Notes: generated from the letters alone by a model not told the origin. Counted from the first letter of the stretch, positions 1 through 10,909 are shown. The stretch: 39,263 nucleotides of DNA from Ectothiorhodospiraceae bacterium (GCA_020831845.1 JAFIFV010000133.1:1-39263); one strand, 5' to 3'. Numbers and translations are program-made.

Positions 1-249
<249 letters not shown>

Positions 250-254
250 TCGTC

Positions 255-566
255 ATGGCTAATCAGAAGATTCGTATTCGATTGAAAGCGTTCGATCATC
301 GTCTGATCGATCAGTCCGCTGGTGAGATCGTCGAGACGGCGAAGCGGCCCGGCGCCCAGGTGCGCGGTCCGATCCCGCTGCCGACGAAGAAGGAAAAGTT
401 CACCATCCTGATCTCGCCGCACGTCAACAAGGACGCGCGGGACCAGTACGAGATTCGCACGCACAAGCGACTGATGGACATCATCGACCCGACGGACAAG
501 ACGGTCGATGCACTGATGAAGCTGGATCTGGCCGCCGGGGTCGACGTTCAGATCAAGCTCTACTAA
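255..566 (+). CDS. rpsJ: 30S ribosomal protein S10
   Basis: The product has 103 residues, the usual length for S10, with the conserved [10 protein letters not shown] start and the long loop [21 protein letters not shown]10 sits in the head of the small subunit and, as NusE, also takes part in antitermination. It is the first gene of the S10 operon. It starts only 5 nt after tuf, so it may be co-transcribed with tuf. The 72-nt gap to rplC can form a long-loop stem (GAGCCC at 585-590 with GGGCTC at 612-617, followed by TTT), whose role is unknown. Confidence 0.98.
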   Translation: MANQKIRIRLKAFDHRLIDQSAGEIVETAKRPGAQVRGPIPLPTKKEKFTILISPHVNKDARDQYEIRTHKRLMDIIDPTDKTVDALMKLDLAAGVDVQIKLY

Positions 567-638
567 ACGCGTAACGCGAGGAACGAGCCCGGTCGCGCAG
601 CGGCGTGATCAGGGCTCTTTGTCTCTGAGGAAGTAACG

Positions 639-1295
639 ATGGCTATCGGAATCGTCGGTCGTAAACGCGGCATGACGCGGATTTTCACTGAAGACGGCGT
701 GTCCGTCCCGGTGACCGTGATCGAGGCCACGCCGAATCGGATTACCCAGATCAAGTCCGATGAAGCGGACGGTTACCGCGCGGTTCAGGTGACGGTCGGC
801 GACCGTCGTCCTTCCCGGGTGACCAAGCCGCTGGCTGGCCACTTCGCCAAGGCGGGTGTGGACGCCGGGCGCGGCTTGTGGGAGTTCCGGCTCGCGGATG
901 GCGAGCAGGACGGCGTGGAAGTGGGCGGCGAATTGAAGGTGGATGCCTTCGAAGCCGGTCAGAAGGTGGATGTGCGTGGCACCAGCAAGGGCAAGGGCTT
1001 TGCCGGGACCGTGAAGCGCCACAACTTCCGCACCCAGGACGCAACCCACGGTAACTCGCTGGCCCATCGGGCCCCTGGCTCCATCGGTCAGGCGCAGACG
1101 CCGGGTCGCGTGTTCAAGGGCAAGAAAATGGCCGGTCAGATGGGTAATGCGCGCAGCACCGTGCAGAACCTGGAAGTCGTGCGCGTCGATGCGGAGCGCA
1201 ACCTGCTGCTGGTCAAGGGTGCCGTTCCCGGCGCCACCGGCAGTGATGTGGTGGTGCGCCCCTCGGTGAAGGCGCGTGGGAAGGGGGATAGCTGA
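639..1295 (+). CDS. rplC: 50S ribosomal protein L3
   Basis: The 218-residue product is the expected length. It starts [16 protein letters not shown] and carries the basic extension [20 protein letters not shown], which reaches toward the peptidyl transferase centre and contains the region where L3 is glutamine-methylated by PrmB in other bacteria. GAGG upstream supports the ATG. The stop codon overlaps the rplD start (TGATG), which suggests translational coupling. Confidence 0.98.
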   Translation: MAIGIVGRKRGMTRIFTEDGVSVPVTVIEATPNRITQIKSDEADGYRAVQVTVGDRRPSRVTKPLAGHFAKAGVDAGRGLWEFRLADGEQDGVEVGGELKVDAFEAGQKVDVRGTSKGKGFAGTVKRHNFRTQDATHGNSLAHRAPGSIGQAQTPGRVFKGKKMAGQMGNARSTVQNLEVVRVDAERNLLLVKGAVPGATGSDVVVRPSVKARGKGDS

Positions 1296-1912
1296 TGGAG
1301 CTCGCAATCCAGAACAATGCTGGCGCCCAGGCCGGAACCGTAACGGTTTCCGATAAGGCCTTCGGTCGCGAGTTCAACGAGACCCTGGTGCATCAGGTTG
1401 TCGTCGCCTATATGGCTGGCGCGCGTGCCGGTACCAAGGCCCAGAAGAACCGGGCCGCGGTCAGCGGCGGTGGTGCCAAGCCCTGGCGTCAGAAGGGTAC
1501 CGGCCGCGCACGTGCCGGTACCATCCGCAGCCCGCTGTGGCGTACCGGTGGCAAGACGTTTGCCGCGGTGCCGCGCGACTACAGCCAGAAGGTGAACCGG
1601 AAGGCGTTTCGTGCCGCGATCGCTTCGGTGTTCTCCGAACTGGCGCGCCAGGAACGTCTGGTCGTGGTGGAAAGCTTCGACGTGGATGCGCCGAAGACCA
1701 AGGCGCTGATTGCCAAGCTGGCTGAGATGGGTGCCGAGCGTGCGCTCATCATCACTCAGGATGTCAGCGAGAACCTGTACCTGGCTTCCCGCAACATCCC
1801 GTACGTGGATGTGCGCGACGCCGAGGGCGTGGATCCCGTTGCGCTGGTTGGGGCCGAGAAGGTCGTGGTAACCGTTGATGCGCTGAAGCGCATCGAGGAG
1901 TGGCTGGCATGA
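1295..1912 (+). CDS. rplD: 50S ribosomal protein L4
   Basis: The 205-residue product has the conserved loop [20 protein letters not shown], which lines the polypeptide exit tunnel, followed by [15 protein letters not shown]. In Enterobacteria L4 also represses its own operon through the S10 leader. That leader would lie upstream of rpsJ, and only 5 nt separate tuf from rpsJ here, so enterobacterial-type leader control is not evident. The gene overlaps rplC by one base and rplW by four. Confidence 0.98.
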   Translation: MELAIQNNAGAQAGTVTVSDKAFGREFNETLVHQVVVAYMAGARAGTKAQKNRAAVSGGGAKPWRQKGTGRARAGTIRSPLWRTGGKTFAAVPRDYSQKVNRKAFRAAIASVFSELARQERLVVVESFDVDAPKTKALIAKLAEMGAERALIITQDVSENLYLASRNIPYVDVRDAEGVDPVALVGAEKVVVTVDALKRIEEWLA

Positions 1913-2205
1913 ACCAGGAACGCATCTACAGCATCCTGCTCGCGCCCCACGTGTCGGAGAAAACCTCCGTTGCCGCTGAAGCCGCCAACCAGGTGGTGTT
2001 CAAGGTGGCGCGTGACGCGACCAAGGACGAGATCAAGCAGGCGGTCGAGCAACTGTTCGACGTCAAGGTAAACCGGGTCCAGACCGCGATCGTGAAGGGT
2101 AAGGCCAAGAACTTCGGCCGTATTCGCGGACGCCGCTCGGACTGGAAGAAGGCCTACGTGGCCCTCGAGGCTGGCCAGGAAATCGATTTCCTGGGCGGCG
2201 ACTAA
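1909..2205 (+). CDS. rplW: 50S ribosomal protein L23
   Basis: The product is a 98-residue L23, part of the exit-tunnel rim that docks trigger factor and SRP. Conserved parts are the APHVSEKTS start and the [16 protein letters not shown] hairpin. A start nine bases upstream (GTG at 1900) is open, but ATG at 1909 overlaps the rplD stop as ATGA and gives the usual [12 protein letters not shown] N-terminus, so I chose 1909. Confidence 0.96.
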   Translation: MNQERIYSILLAPHVSEKTSVAAEAANQVVFKVARDATKDEIKQAVEQLFDVKVNRVQTAIVKGKAKNFGRIRGRRSDWKKAYVALEAGQEIDFLGGD

Positions 2206-2235
2206 AGAACACGCTGATAGCGACGGGCTAGAACC

Positions 2236-3072
2236 ATGGCACTGCTCAAGGCTAAACCGACATCTCCGGGGCGTCGCTTCGTTGTCCAGGTCCGCGACGC
2301 GGATCTGCACAAGGGAGCACCGTACGCTCCGCTGCTCGAAAAGAAGACCAAGACCGGTGGTCGCAACAACGCTGGCCGTATCACCACCCGTCACAAGGGT
2401 GGTGGTCACAAGCAGCGTTACCGCGTCATCGATTTCAAGCGGAACAAGGACGGCGTCCCCGCGAAGGTGGAGCGCCTGGAATATGACCCGAACCGCAGCG
2501 CGCATATTGCATTAGTGCTTTATGCGGACGGCGAGAGAAGGTATATTATCGCGCCCCGCGGCTTGAAGGTGGGTGCGGAGCTCCGCTCCGGGTCCGAAGC
2601 GCCGATCAAGCCTGGCAACGCGCTGCCCATTCGTAACATTCCGGTGGGTACCCAGGTGCACTGCGTGGAGATGCGTCCCGGCAAGGGTGCGCAGATCGCG
2701 CGTTCCGCCGGTGCCAGCGTGCAGCTGGTGGCGCGGGAAGGTGCTTATGCCACGTTGCGGTTGCGCTCCGGCGAAATGCGGAAGGTGTCCGCCGAGTGCC
2801 GGGCCACCATCGGTGAGGTCAGTAATCCTGAGCACAATCTGCGTTCCCTCGGGAAGGCAGGTGCCAGTCGCTGGCGCGGTGTTCGTCCCACGGTCCGTGG
2901 TGTGGTCATGAACCCCGTCGACCATCCGCATGGCGGTGGTGAGGGTCGGACCTCGGGTGGTCGTCACCCGGTGTCGCCCTGGGGTATGCCCACCAAGGGC
3001 TACAAGACTCGGTCGAACAAGCGCACGGACAAGTTCATCGTGCGTTCGCGCCGCAAGAACAAACGCAGCTAG
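2236..3072 (+). CDS. rplB: 50S ribosomal protein L2
   Basis: The 278-residue product is full length. It has the [19 protein letters not shown] segment, the SH3-like core and the C-terminal [20 protein letters not shown] loop that contains the histidine important for peptidyl transferase. It is an early-assembly protein of the large subunit. The ATG at 2236 lies 30 nt after rplW, and nothing is unusual. Confidence 0.98.
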   Translation: MALLKAKPTSPGRRFVVQVRDADLHKGAPYAPLLEKKTKTGGRNNAGRITTRHKGGGHKQRYRVIDFKRNKDGVPAKVERLEYDPNRSAHIALVLYADGERRYIIAPRGLKVGAELRSGSEAPIKPGNALPIRNIPVGTQVHCVEMRPGKGAQIARSAGASVQLVAREGAYATLRLRSGEMRKVSAECRATIGEVSNPEHNLRSLGKAGASRWRGVRPTVRGVVMNPVDHPHGGGEGRTSGGRHPVSPWGMPTKGYKTRSNKRTDKFIVRSRRKNKRS

Positions 3073-3084
3073 AGGTCGTGAACC

Positions 3085-3360
3085 GTGCCACGTTCAGTTA
3101 AAAAGGGACCGTTCGTCGATACCCATCTTGTCAAGAAGGGGGAGGCGGCTCTGGAGGCTAACTCCAAGCGACCGATCAAGACCTGGTCGCGCCGCTCCAT
3201 GATCCTTCCGGACATGGTGGGCCTGACGATCGCGGTACATAACGGGCGCCAGCACGTGCCCGTGTTGATCAATGAGAACATGGTCGGCCACAAGCTCGGC
3301 GAGTTCGCTGCCACGCGTACCTACCGTGGCCACGTGGCCGACAAGAAGTCCAAGAGGTAG
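3085..3360 (+). CDS. rpsS: 30S ribosomal protein S19
   Basis: This is a 91-residue S19 that begins with GTG, the only non-ATG start I assign in the ribosomal cluster. The N-terminus [11 protein letters not shown] and the motif [12 protein letters not shown] are typical. S19 binds with S13 in the 30S head. It is 12 nt after rplB, and the next gene, rplV, follows after 8 nt. Confidence 0.97.
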   Translation: MPRSVKKGPFVDTHLVKKGEAALEANSKRPIKTWSRRSMILPDMVGLTIAVHNGRQHVPVLINENMVGHKLGEFAATRTYRGHVADKKSKR

Positions 3361-3368
3361 GGTGCCCA

Positions 3369-3701
3369 ATGGAAGTTGCAGCCAAACTCCGTTTCGCGCG
3401 TGTCTCGCCGCAGAAGGTGCGCCTGGTGGCGGATCAGATTCGCGGCAAGAGCGTCGGTAGCGCCCTGCAGATTCTCGAGTTCAGCCCGAAGAAGGGCGCC
3501 GGGATCATGCGCAAGGTGCTGATGTCGGCCATCGCCAACGCCGAGCACAACGAAGGCTCAGACATCGACGAGCTGAAAGTGGCTCGGGTGTTTGTGGACG
3601 AAGGGCCGACCTACAAGCGGATTCAGCCGCGGGCCAAGGGCCGCGCTAACCGCATTCTGAAGCGCACCAGCCACATCACTGTCGCAGTGGCTGAGCAGTA
3701 A
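3369..3701 (+). CDS. rplV: 50S ribosomal protein L22
   Basis: The 110-residue product has the [16 protein letters not shown] start and the extended beta-hairpin around [20 protein letters not shown] that reaches into the exit tunnel near the macrolide site. Length and position are standard for the S10 operon. Confidence 0.98.
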   Translation: MEVAAKLRFARVSPQKVRLVADQIRGKSVGSALQILEFSPKKGAGIMRKVLMSAIANAEHNEGSDIDELKVARVFVDEGPTYKRIQPRAKGRANRILKRTSHITVAVAEQ

Positions 3702-3712
3702 CGGGGGCTGTA

Positions 3713-4399
3713 ATGGGACAAAAAATTCACCCGACCGGCTTTCGACTGGGCGTCACTGAAGAGTGGCGGTCCATGTGGTACGCCAACAGTAACGACTTTG
3801 GCGATTACCTGAACACGGACCTGAAAGTGCGGGAGTTCATCAAGAAGAAGCTCTCCCACGCGTCGATCAGCAAGATCCGTATCGAACGTCCGGCGAAGAA
3901 TGCGCTGGTGACCATCTTTACCGCCCGTCCCGGCATGGTGATCGGCAAGAAAGGTGAGGACATCGAGGCGCTGCGGGCCCAAATCAGCAAGCTGATGGGC
4001 GTGCCCGTACACGTGAATATCGAGGAAGTGCGCAAGCCGGAAACGGATGCGCAGCTGGTGGCCGAGAACATCGCGCAGCAGCTCGAGCGCCGTATCATGT
4101 TCCGTCGCGCGATGAAGCGCGCGGTCGGCAACGCCATGCGTCTGGGTGCCCAGGGCATCAAGATCAACGTTGGCGGTCGCCTGAACGGTGCCGAGATCGC
4201 ACGCAGCGAATGGTATCGCGAAGGCCGCGTGCCGCTGCACACGCTGCGCGCACACATCGATTACGGGTTCGCGGAGGCCAAGACCACCTACGGCATCATC
4301 GGTGTCAAGGTGTGGGTCTTCAAGGGCGAAATCCTGGAGCCTGAAGTATTCCAGAGCAGCAGCGACGGCAAGGGTGAACGCGCCGCTGCCGCCAAGTAA
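3713..4399 (+). CDS. rpsC: 30S ribosomal protein S3
   Basis: The 228-residue product starts with [18 protein letters not shown]. Its N-terminal type II KH domain carries the GKKG loop within [15 protein letters not shown], and the C-terminal domain contains the [20 protein letters not shown] stretch. S3 forms part of the mRNA entry helicase site. A GGGG stretch precedes the ATG, and the gene lies 11 nt after rplV. Confidence 0.98.
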   Translation: MGQKIHPTGFRLGVTEEWRSMWYANSNDFGDYLNTDLKVREFIKKKLSHASISKIRIERPAKNALVTIFTARPGMVIGKKGEDIEALRAQISKLMGVPVHVNIEEVRKPETDAQLVAENIAQQLERRIMFRRAMKRAVGNAMRLGAQGIKINVGGRLNGAEIARSEWYREGRVPLHTLRAHIDYGFAEAKTTYGIIGVKVWVFKGEILEPEVFQSSSDGKGERAAAAK

Positions 4400-4410
4400 G
4401 GGACAACGTC

Positions 4411-4824
4411 ATGTTGCAACCGAAACGCACCAAATTTCGAAAGCAGCAGAAAGGCCGCAACCACGGTCTGGCTACCCGGGGCGACAAGGTCAGCTTCGGT
4501 GAGTTTGCGATCAAGGCCACCACGCGTGGCCCGGTGACCGCACGCCAGATCGAAGCTGCACGTCGTGCGATTACGCGTCACGTGAAGCGTGGCGGCAAGC
4601 TGTGGATCCGGATCTTCCCGGACACCCCGATTACCTCCAAGCCGCTGGAAGTGCGTCAGGGTAAAGGTAAGGGGAACGTTGATCACTGGGCTGCCAAGAT
4701 CCAGCCCGGCCGCGTGTTGTACGAGATCGAAGGCGTGTCGGAAGAAGTCGCTCGCGAAGCCTTCCGGCTGGCATCCGCCAAGCTGCCGATCAAGACGCGG
4801 TTTGTTACTCGGACGGTGGTGTGA
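4411..4824 (+). CDS. rplP: 50S ribosomal protein L16
   Basis: The product is a 137-residue L16 starting [16 protein letters not shown]. The conserved central region contains [20 protein letters not shown] and RMGKGKG-like [10 protein letters not shown]16 lies near the A site and central protuberance. Its TGA overlaps the rpmC start as TGATG. Confidence 0.98.
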   Translation: MLQPKRTKFRKQQKGRNHGLATRGDKVSFGEFAIKATTRGPVTARQIEAARRAITRHVKRGGKLWIRIFPDTPITSKPLEVRQGKGKGNVDHWAAKIQPGRVLYEIEGVSEEVAREAFRLASAKLPIKTRFVTRTVV

Positions 4825-5027
4825 TGAAGGCGAACGAGCTGCGAGAGAAAGATTTGGCCGGGCTCGGTGATGAGCTGCTGGAGAAGCGCAAGGAGCAGTT
4901 CAACCTGCGCATGCAGGCGGCGACTGGTCAGCAGCCGCGTCCCGATCTCATCAAGAAGGCGCGTCGGGATATCGCGCGCATCAAGACCGTGATGAACGAA
5001 AAGCGCAAGGCGGGTGAGACGTCATGA
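4824..5027 (+). CDS. rpmC: 50S ribosomal protein L29
   Basis: The product is a small helical-hairpin protein of 67 residues ([10 protein letters not shown] ... [10 protein letters not shown] ... [14 protein letters not shown]), located at the exit tunnel. A GTG three bases upstream is open, but the ATG at 4824 overlaps the rplP stop and gives the normal length. The stop overlaps rpsQ by four bases (ATGA). Confidence 0.96.
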   Translation: MKANELREKDLAGLGDELLEKRKEQFNLRMQAATGQQPRPDLIKKARRDIARIKTVMNEKRKAGETS

Positions 5028-5290
5028 GTGATGAACAGAACAAGGTAGCCCGCACCCAGGTGGGTCGCGTGGTCAGCACCAAGATGGACAAGACCATCAC
5101 GGTGCGCGTGGAGCGGATGGTCAAGCACCCGCTGTACGGCAAGTTCATCCGTCGCTCCACCAAGCTGCACGCCCATGATGAGGCGAACGAGTGCCAGGAA
5201 GGGGATTGGGTGTCGGTGGAAATGTGCCGGCCGCAGTCCAAGACCAAGTCCTGGCGCCTGGTGGAAGTTATCGAACGGGCCCAGCGTTAA
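5024..5290 (+). CDS. rpsQ: 30S ribosomal protein S17
   Basis: The product is an 88-residue OB-fold protein with the [17 protein letters not shown] core and the [19 protein letters not shown] segment. It binds 16S rRNA in the body of the small subunit. It is the last gene of the S10 operon, and a 48-nt GC-rich gap separates it from rplN, where the spc operon begins. Confidence 0.98.
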   Translation: MSDEQNKVARTQVGRVVSTKMDKTITVRVERMVKHPLYGKFIRRSTKLHAHDEANECQEGDWVSVEMCRPQSKTKSWRLVEVIERAQR

Positions 5291-5338
5291 GGCTGGAGTG
5301 CCCCCGCGGGCGCGGACAACACGAGCGGGTAGTACGCA

Positions 5339-5707
5339 ATGATTCAGATGCAAACCCTTTTGGACGTGGCCGACAACAGCGGCGCGCGCGAGGTGATGTG
5401 TATCAAGGTGCTTGGCGGGTCCAAGCGCCGGTATGCGCGAATTGGTGACATCATTAAAGTGAGCGTCAAGGACGCCATTCCGCGCGGGCGCGTGAAGAAG
5501 GGCGAGGTGTACAACGCCGTGGTCGTCCGCACCCGTCACGGTGTGCGCCGTGGTGACGGTTCATTGATTCGCTTTGACGGCAATGCAGCGGTGCTGCTGA
5601 ACAACCAGCTGCAGCCCATTGGTACGCGTGTCTTCGGACCCGTGACCCGTGAGCTGCGCACGGAACGGTTCATGCGCATTATTTCGCTGGCGCCGGAAGT
5701 CCTGTAG
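5339..5707 (+). CDS. rplN: 50S ribosomal protein L14
   Basis: The 122-residue product starts [20 protein letters not shown] and has the conserved [17 protein letters not shown] and ending [13 protein letters not shown]. It is the usual length for L14, which forms bridges to 16S rRNA. This is the first gene of the spc operon. Confidence 0.98.
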   Translation: MIQMQTLLDVADNSGAREVMCIKVLGGSKRRYARIGDIIKVSVKDAIPRGRVKKGEVYNAVVVRTRHGVRRGDGSLIRFDGNAAVLLNNQLQPIGTRVFGPVTRELRTERFMRIISLAPEVL

Positions 5708-5719
5708 GCGGAGGCTGTC

Positions 5720-6037
5720 ATGGAAAAGATCAAGAAAGGCGATGACGTTATCGTGATCGCCGGTAAAGACAAGGGTCGCCGCGGCACCGTGCTGCGTGTG
5801 CTGCGCGACAAGGATCGGGTTGTGGTGGAAGGCGTGAACATGGTCAAGAAGCATGTTCGCGGCAACCCCCAGCGCGGCGAGTCCGGTGGTATCCAGGAGC
5901 GGGAAGCTGCCCTGCATATCTCCAACGTTGCGCTGTACAACCCGAAGACCGAGAAGGCGGACCGTGTCGGCGTCAAGAACGTCGATGGCAAGAACGTCCG
6001 TTACTTCAAGTCCAATAACGAACTCGTCGACGCGTAA
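5720..6037 (+). CDS. rplX: 50S ribosomal protein L24
   Basis: The 105-residue product begins with a KOW motif ([22 protein letters not shown]) and has the conserved [18 protein letters not shown]24 initiates large-subunit assembly. A GGAGG-like site precedes the ATG, and the gene lies 12 nt after rplN. Confidence 0.98.
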   Translation: MEKIKKGDDVIVIAGKDKGRRGTVLRVLRDKDRVVVEGVNMVKKHVRGNPQRGESGGIQEREAALHISNVALYNPKTEKADRVGVKNVDGKNVRYFKSNNELVDA

Positions 6038-6046
6038 GGTGTGCTC

Positions 6047-6586
6047 ATGGCCAGGTTGCTGGAGCAATACAAACAGGATGTGATCGGCCAGCTGACGGAG
6101 CGTTTCAGCTACAGAAACGTGATGGAAGTGCCGCGGATCACCAAGGTAACCCTGAACATGGGTCTCGGTGAGGCTGTCAAGGACAAGAAGATTCTTGAAC
6201 ACGCCACGTCTGATATGGCGACCATTGCCGGTCAGAAACCGATCGTGACCTACTCGAGAAAGTCCATCGCTGGCTTCAAGATCCGTGATGGCTGGCCGAT
6301 CGGTTGCAAGGTCACCTTGCGCCGGGACCGGATGTGGGAGTTCCTGGACCGCTTCATCAACGTGGCGGCTCCCCGGATTCGTGACTTCCGTGGTTTCAGC
6401 GCCAAGTCCTTTGATGGACGTGGCAATTACAGCTTCGGCGTTCGGGAGCAGATCATTTTTCCCGAGCTGGAGTTCGACAAGGTTGATGCGATTCGCGGTA
6501 TGGACGTAACCATTACCACCACCGCGAGATCGAACGAGGAAGGGCAGGCGCTGTTGGAGGCCTTCAACTTCCCGTTCAGGAAATAA
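6047..6586 (+). CDS. rplE: 50S ribosomal protein L5
   Basis: The 179-residue product contacts 5S rRNA and P-site tRNA. Conserved parts are the N-terminal [15 protein letters not shown], the [14 protein letters not shown] stretch [20 protein letters not shown], and [15 protein letters not shown] near the end. An in-frame GTG at 6041 is possible, but ATG at 6047 has AAGGTG before it and gives the MARLLEQYK start typical of the family. Confidence 0.97.
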   Translation: MARLLEQYKQDVIGQLTERFSYRNVMEVPRITKVTLNMGLGEAVKDKKILEHATSDMATIAGQKPIVTYSRKSIAGFKIRDGWPIGCKVTLRRDRMWEFLDRFINVAAPRIRDFRGFSAKSFDGRGNYSFGVREQIIFPELEFDKVDAIRGMDVTITTTARSNEEGQALLEAFNFPFRK

Positions 6587-6598
6587 CAGAGGTCGGTT

Positions 6599-6904
6599 AT
6601 GGCAAAGGTTTCCATGGTGGCGCGGGAAGAGAAGCGGACCCGCCTGGTGAAAAAGTACGCAGCCAAGCGCAAGGCGCTGAAGGTGATCATCAGCAATCCT
6701 GACAGCAGCGCTGAAGAGCGCATGGAAGCGCAGGAAAAGCTGCAGGCTCTGCCGCGTGATACGAGCCCGGTGCGTCAGCGCAACCGTTGCCGTGTGACCG
6801 GTCGCCCCCGTGGTTATTACCGGAAGTTCGGTCTTGCCCGGAACAAGCTGCGGGAAGCAGCCATGCAGGGCATGATTCCCGGCCTTACCAAGTCGAGCTG
6901 GTAG
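6599..6904 (+). CDS. rpsN: 30S ribosomal protein S14, zinc-independent form
   Basis: This 101-residue S14 is the long form. It has a single cysteine and lacks the two CxxC pairs of the short zinc-binding paralogue. The C-terminal [21 protein letters not shown] segment is diagnostic. S14 joins late in assembly of the 30S head. It sits between rplE and rpsH as expected. Confidence 0.98.
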   Translation: MAKVSMVAREEKRTRLVKKYAAKRKALKVIISNPDSSAEERMEAQEKLQALPRDTSPVRQRNRCRVTGRPRGYYRKFGLARNKLREAAMQGMIPGLTKSSW

Positions 6905-6950
6905 GGCCTCCGGGTTTCCAGTCATAGCGATAGCGAACAGGTAAAGATCC

Positions 6951-7346
6951 ATGAGCATGACCGATCCCATTGCGGACCTGCTGACCCGCATCCGGAACGC
7001 GCAGGCAGCCGGCAAGGCCGAGGTGTCCATTCCGTCCTCGCGGCAGAAGCAGACGATTCTCGCGGTGCTGAAGGAGGAAGGTTACGTCGACGACTTCCGC
7101 GTGGAAGGCGACGACAAGAAGCCGGTTATCACCGTGAAGCTCCGGTACTACCAGGGCAAGCCCGTGATCGAGACGCTCAAGCGGATCAGTCGTCCGGGCC
7201 TGCGAATTTACAAGGATACTGCCTCGCTGCCCACAGTGAACGGCGGCCTGGGTGTGGCTATCGTGTCCACCTCCAAGGGCGTCATGACCGACCGTGCCGC
7301 GCGCGCCGCTGGCATCGGCGGTGAGGTGATCTGCGAGGTCTTCTAA
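6951..7346 (+). CDS. rpsH: 30S ribosomal protein S8
   Basis: The 131-residue product starts [18 protein letters not shown] and ends with the [20 protein letters not shown] block that binds helix 21 of 16S rRNA. In E. coli S8 represses the spc operon at the rplE start. I did not find clear evidence for a copy of that site here. A 46-nt gap precedes the gene. Confidence 0.98.
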   Translation: MSMTDPIADLLTRIRNAQAAGKAEVSIPSSRQKQTILAVLKEEGYVDDFRVEGDDKKPVITVKLRYYQGKPVIETLKRISRPGLRIYKDTASLPTVNGGLGVAIVSTSKGVMTDRAARAAGIGGEVICEVF

Positions 7347-7361
7347 GGCAGGGTTGACGTC

Positions 7362-7895
7362 ATGTCCCGAGTTGCGAAGAAACCAGTTACTGTTCCGTCC
7401 GGTGTCCAGGTGACCCTGGAGGGGCAGAATGTGAAGGTCAAAGGCCCCAAGGGCGAGCTTGCCTTCACCATGCATGACAACGTGCGCGTTGCCCAGGAAG
7501 ATGGGGAGCTGCGCTGCCAGGCGGCGACCGGAAGCCAGAATGATATTGCTCTGGCGGGCACCACGCGGGCGCTGCTTGCAAACATGGTGACCGGTGTCAC
7601 CACCGGCTTCGAGCGCAAGCTCGAACTGCGTGGCGTCGGTTACAGGGCCCAGGCGCAGGGGAACAACCTGAGCCTGACGCTGGGCTTCTCTCACCCGGTG
7701 AATTATCCGGTGCCCGAGGGAATCACGGTCGAGACCCCGAGCCAGACTGAGGTTCTGGTGAAGGGTATCGACAAGCAACGGGTCGGCCAGGTGGCCGCGG
7801 ACATCCGTGCCTATCGTCCGCCGGAGCCCTACAAGGGCAAGGGCGTGCGCTATGCCGATGAGCGCGTGGTCATGAAAGAGGCCAAGAAGAAGTAA
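7362..7895 (+). CDS. rplF: 50S ribosomal protein L6
   Basis: The 177-residue product has the two-fold repeated L6 fold. It starts [19 protein letters not shown], has [20 protein letters not shown] in the centre, and ends with the signature [15 protein letters not shown]. It lies near the GTPase-associated centre of the large subunit. Confidence 0.98.
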   Translation: MSRVAKKPVTVPSGVQVTLEGQNVKVKGPKGELAFTMHDNVRVAQEDGELRCQAATGSQNDIALAGTTRALLANMVTGVTTGFERKLELRGVGYRAQAQGNNLSLTLGFSHPVNYPVPEGITVETPSQTEVLVKGIDKQRVGQVAADIRAYRPPEPYKGKGVRYADERVVMKEAKKK

Positions 7896-7908
7896 CGGGT
7901 AAGGGTCT

Positions 7909-8268
7909 ATGAGCAGCAGCAAGAATGCAGCACGTTTGCGTCGGGCCCGTCGCGCCCGGATGCATATTCGCGAGGTCGGTGCATACCGGCTGACCGTGCA
8001 TCGTACGCCGCGTCATATATACGCGCAGATCATCCAGGCCGATGGCAGCCGCACGCTGGCCGCCGCCAGCACGCTGGACAAGGAACTGCGTGGCAAGCTG
8101 GGTACCACCGGCAATTCCGATGCGGCGACGGAAGTGGGCAAGCTGATCGCCGAGCGGGCCAAGGCCGCCGGGGTTGAGCAGGTCGCCTTCGATCGTGGCG
8201 GCTATCGCTATCACGGTCGCGTCCGCGCGCTGGCTGATGCCGCGCGTGAGGGCGGGTTGCAGTTCTAA
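7909..8268 (+). CDS. rplR: 50S ribosomal protein L18
   Basis: The 119-residue 5S-rRNA-binding protein has [16 protein letters not shown] in its N-terminal half and the C-terminal [20 protein letters not shown] block. The basic N-terminal tail is normal. It lies 13 nt after rplF. Confidence 0.98.
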   Translation: MSSSKNAARLRRARRARMHIREVGAYRLTVHRTPRHIYAQIIQADGSRTLAAASTLDKELRGKLGTTGNSDAATEVGKLIAERAKAAGVEQVAFDRGGYRYHGRVRALADAAREGGLQF

Positions 8269-8282
8269 TTGAGGCGAAGAAC

Positions 8283-8783
8283 ATGGCGATGAACGAAAGC
8301 AGCACCGACGGCCTTCAGGAAAAGCTGATTACCGTTAACCGCGTGGCCAAGGTGGTCAAGGGCGGCCGGCAGTTCGGCTTTACCGCTCTGACGGTGGTCG
8401 GTGACGGCAACGGCCGGGTCGGTTTCGGATACGGCAAGGCGCGCGAAGTGCCCGCCGCCATTCAGAAGGCGATGGAGAAGGCCCGTAACAGCATGGTCAC
8501 CGTGAAACTGCAGGGGCACACCCTGCAGTACCCGCTGACGGCTACCCACGGGGCCAGCAAGGTGTTCATGCAGCCCGCGTCGGAAGGTACCGGTATCATC
8601 GCCGGTGGCGCGATGCGTGCTGTGTTCGAGGTGCTGGGTGTGCACGATGTGCTCGCCAAGAGCATCGGTTCGCGTAATCCGATCAATGTCGTGCGCGCAA
8701 CCATCAACGGGCTGGCGGACATGAATGCGCCGGAGCAGATTGCCGCCAAACGCGGTAAGCGCGTCGAAGAAATCCAGGGTTAA
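8283..8783 (+). CDS. rpsE: 30S ribosomal protein S5
   Basis: The 166-residue product has an N-terminal double-stranded RNA binding fold ([36 protein letters not shown]) and a C-terminal segment with [19 protein letters not shown]5 contributes to decoding accuracy and to the mRNA entry site with S3 and S4. Three bases separate it from rpmD. Confidence 0.98.
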   Translation: MAMNESSTDGLQEKLITVNRVAKVVKGGRQFGFTALTVVGDGNGRVGFGYGKAREVPAAIQKAMEKARNSMVTVKLQGHTLQYPLTATHGASKVFMQPASEGTGIIAGGAMRAVFEVLGVHDVLAKSIGSRNPINVVRATINGLADMNAPEQIAAKRGKRVEEIQG

Positions 8784-8786
8784 GCC

Positions 8787-8975
8787 ATGAGCAAGAACAA
8801 GCAGCTGAAGGTCACCCTGCGCCGGAGCACGAACGGGCGTCTCGCAAGCCACAAGGCGTGCGTTGCCGGTCTCGGTCTGCGCCGGATGCACCAGAGCGTG
8901 ATCGTGATCGATACTCCGGAGAATCGGGGCATGATCAACAAGGTTTCCTACATGCTCGCGGTAGAGGAAGTCTGA
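8787..8975 (+). CDS. rpmD: 50S ribosomal protein L30
   Basis: The product is a 62-residue ferredoxin-like fold protein with [17 protein letters not shown] and [20 protein letters not shown], the hallmark of bacterial L30. The gene lies between rpsE and rplO as usual. Confidence 0.97.
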   Translation: MSKNKQLKVTLRRSTNGRLASHKACVAGLGLRRMHQSVIVIDTPENRGMINKVSYMLAVEEV

Positions 8976-8977
8976 AC

Positions 8978-9412
8978 ATGCGGTTGAACGAACTGAAGCC
9001 GGCTGAAGGCAGCCGGAAAGAGCGGTTCCGCGTTGGCCGCGGCATCGGCTCCGGAAACGGCAAGACCGGCGGTCGCGGTCACAAGGGCCAGAAGGCGCGG
9101 TCCGGCGGTTTCACCAAGGTCGGTTTCGAAGGCGGCCAGATGCCGCTGCAGCGCCGCTTGCCGAAAGTGGGTTTCCGCTCGCGGAAAGCCGCACTGAACG
9201 GCGAGGTGCGCCTGTCCGAGCTGAAGCTGGTTGAGGGCGACGTGATCGACCTGGCGGCACTGAAGGCGGTTGATGTCGTCTCCGCCCAGGCCAAGTCGGC
9301 CAAGGTCATTCTTTCCGGTGAGGTGGACAAGGCCTACACCCTGCGCGGTCTCCGCGTGACCAAGGGTGCTCGGGCGGCCATCGAACAGGCCGGCGGCAAG
9401 ATCGAGGACTAA
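8978..9412 (+). CDS. rplO: 50S ribosomal protein L15
   Basis: The 144-residue product begins [14 protein letters not shown] and carries the glycine- and basic-rich [20 protein letters not shown] tail that penetrates 23S rRNA, then [17 protein letters not shown]. The frame is open far upstream into rpmD, but ATG at 8978, two bases after the rpmD stop, gives the family N-terminus. Confidence 0.97.
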   Translation: MRLNELKPAEGSRKERFRVGRGIGSGNGKTGGRGHKGQKARSGGFTKVGFEGGQMPLQRRLPKVGFRSRKAALNGEVRLSELKLVEGDVIDLAALKAVDVVSAQAKSAKVILSGEVDKAYTLRGLRVTKGARAAIEQAGGKIED

Positions 9413-9436
9413 GGTCCAGGAGTGAGCTAAAGACTT

Positions 9437-10765
9437 ATGTCCGCTCTCGGGGGAATGGCAAAACTGACGGAAGTCCGGCAGCGCTTGATGTTCGTGCTGA
9501 TGGCTATCGTCGTGTTCCGGATTGGCTCGCATCTGACCATTCCCGGTATCGATCCGCAGGCCATGGCGGAGATGTTCGAACGCCAGGCCGGCACCATTCT
9601 GGACATGTTCAACATGTTTTCCGGTGGTGCGCTGGAGCGGCTGAGTATTTTCGCCATCGGCATCATGCCGTACATCTCGTCAGCCATTATCATGCAGCTG
9701 CTGGCGGCGGTGGTTCCCAGTCTTGAGAAGCTCAAGAAGGAAGGCGAGGCCGGTCGCCGGAAGATCACCCAGTACACGCGCTACGGTGCGCTGGTGCTGG
9801 CTGTCGTGCAGGGCATTGGCGTGACCATCGCGCTGCAGCGCCAGGGCGTCACCTTCATGGGCGGCGACACGATCAGCATCGGCTTCATCTTTACCGGCAC
9901 GGTCACGCTGGCCACCGGCACGATGTTCCTGATGTGGCTGGGCGAGCAGATTACCGAACGGGGTATCGGCAACGGTATCTCGATCATCATCTTTGCTGGT
10001 ATCGTGGCCGGTCTGCCTGGTGCCATGGGTGGCACGCTGGAACTGGCGCGCACCGGAGAACTGAGCTACGCGTTGGTGGTCTTCCTGCTGATCGGCGTGC
10101 TGGCGGTGACGGCCTTCGTTGTGTTCGTCGAACGCGGGCAGCGCAGGATCACTGTGAACTATGCCAAACGACAGCAGGGCCGGAAGATGTTCGCGGCGCA
10201 GAGCACGCATCTGCCGCTGAAGCTGAACATGGCTGGTGTGATTCCGCCGATCTTCGCGTCCAGTATCATTCTGTTTCCGGCGACCATGGGGCAGTGGCTG
10301 GGCGACCCCGAGGGTGACGGACTGCTGTCAAGGCTGTCGAACACGCTGAGCCCAGGGCAGCCCTTGTATGTGCTGTTCTATGCCATCGCGATCATTTTCT
10401 TCTGCTTCTTTTATACCGCCCTGGTGTTCAACTCCAAGGATACCGCGGACAATCTGAAGCGGTCCGGCGCGTTCATTCCGGGGATCCGGCCCGGACAGCA
10501 GACGGCCAAGTACATTGACGGCGTGATGACGCGCCTGACGGCGGTGGGCGCCATCTACATCACGGCTGTGTGTCTGCTGCCAGAGTTCCTGATCCTTTAC
10601 TGGAATGTGCCTTTCTACTTCGGCGGTACGTCGCTGCTGATCATCGTGATCGTGGTGATGGACTTCATGGCGCAGTTGCAGTCGCACCTGGTGTCGCACC
10701 AGTACGAACCGCTGATGAAGAAGGCCAACCTGAAGTCCTGGGGCCGCAGCGGACAGCTTCGGTAG
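9437..10765 (+). CDS. secY: Protein translocase subunit SecY
   Basis: The 442-residue inner-membrane channel protein forms SecYEG with SecE and SecG. About ten hydrophobic segments are visible. Recognisable motifs are [12 protein letters not shown] in TM1, the plug-region [46 protein letters not shown], and cytoplasmic loop C5 with [13 protein letters not shown] near residue 350. It closes the main part of the spc operon and is followed by a stem-loop at 10779-10830. Confidence 0.98.
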   Translation: MSALGGMAKLTEVRQRLMFVLMAIVVFRIGSHLTIPGIDPQAMAEMFERQAGTILDMFNMFSGGALERLSIFAIGIMPYISSAIIMQLLAAVVPSLEKLKKEGEAGRRKITQYTRYGALVLAVVQGIGVTIALQRQGVTFMGGDTISIGFIFTGTVTLATGTMFLMWLGEQITERGIGNGISIIIFAGIVAGLPGAMGGTLELARTGELSYALVVFLLIGVLAVTAFVVFVERGQRRITVNYAKRQQGRKMFAAQSTHLPLKLNMAGVIPPIFASSIILFPATMGQWLGDPEGDGLLSRLSNTLSPGQPLYVLFYAIAIIFFCFFYTALVFNSKDTADNLKRSGAFIPGIRPGQQTAKYIDGVMTRLTAVGAIYITAVCLLPEFLILYWNVPFYFGGTSLLIIVIVVMDFMAQLQSHLVSHQYEPLMKKANLKSWGRSGQLR

Positions 10766-10778
10766 CCCGATAACACAG

Positions 10779-10830
10779 GAAAACACTCGATCGGGCGCCG
10801 AGAGCGTTCGCAATCGGGTGTTTTCTTTAT
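10779..10830 (+). terminator. Stem-loop between secY and rpmJ, terminator-like
   Basis: A 13-base arm (GAAAACACTCGAT, 10779-10791) pairs with 10813-10825 (ATCGGGTGTTTTC) with only one T-G wobble. The loop is about 21 nt and the arm is followed by TTTAT. The long loop and short U tract make it a weak terminator or attenuator rather than a classical one. Confidence 0.5.
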
Positions 10831-10858
10831 CGCAGGGGTACGCATTGGGTGCAGAGTC

Positions 10859-10867
10859 TGCTATCCT
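10859..10867 (+). promoter_or_regulatory. Putative extended -10 promoter for rpmJ and the alpha operon
   Basis: TGC followed by TATCCT reads as an extended -10 element, 43 nt before the rpmJ ATG and just after the secY stem-loop. No good -35 is visible at 17 nt spacing, which extended -10 promoters tolerate. This is a prediction from sequence only. Confidence 0.4.
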
Positions 10868-10909
10868 TCGCCGCCCTCGCGTTTACGGTTCGAGTCTCGG
10901 AGAACGATG

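Noticed and set aside
5561..7030. 489-codon minus-strand frame opposite the rplN-rpsN-rpsH region
   Set aside because: Antisense shadow of conserved ribosomal genes, with a low-complexity His/Leu/Arg-rich product.
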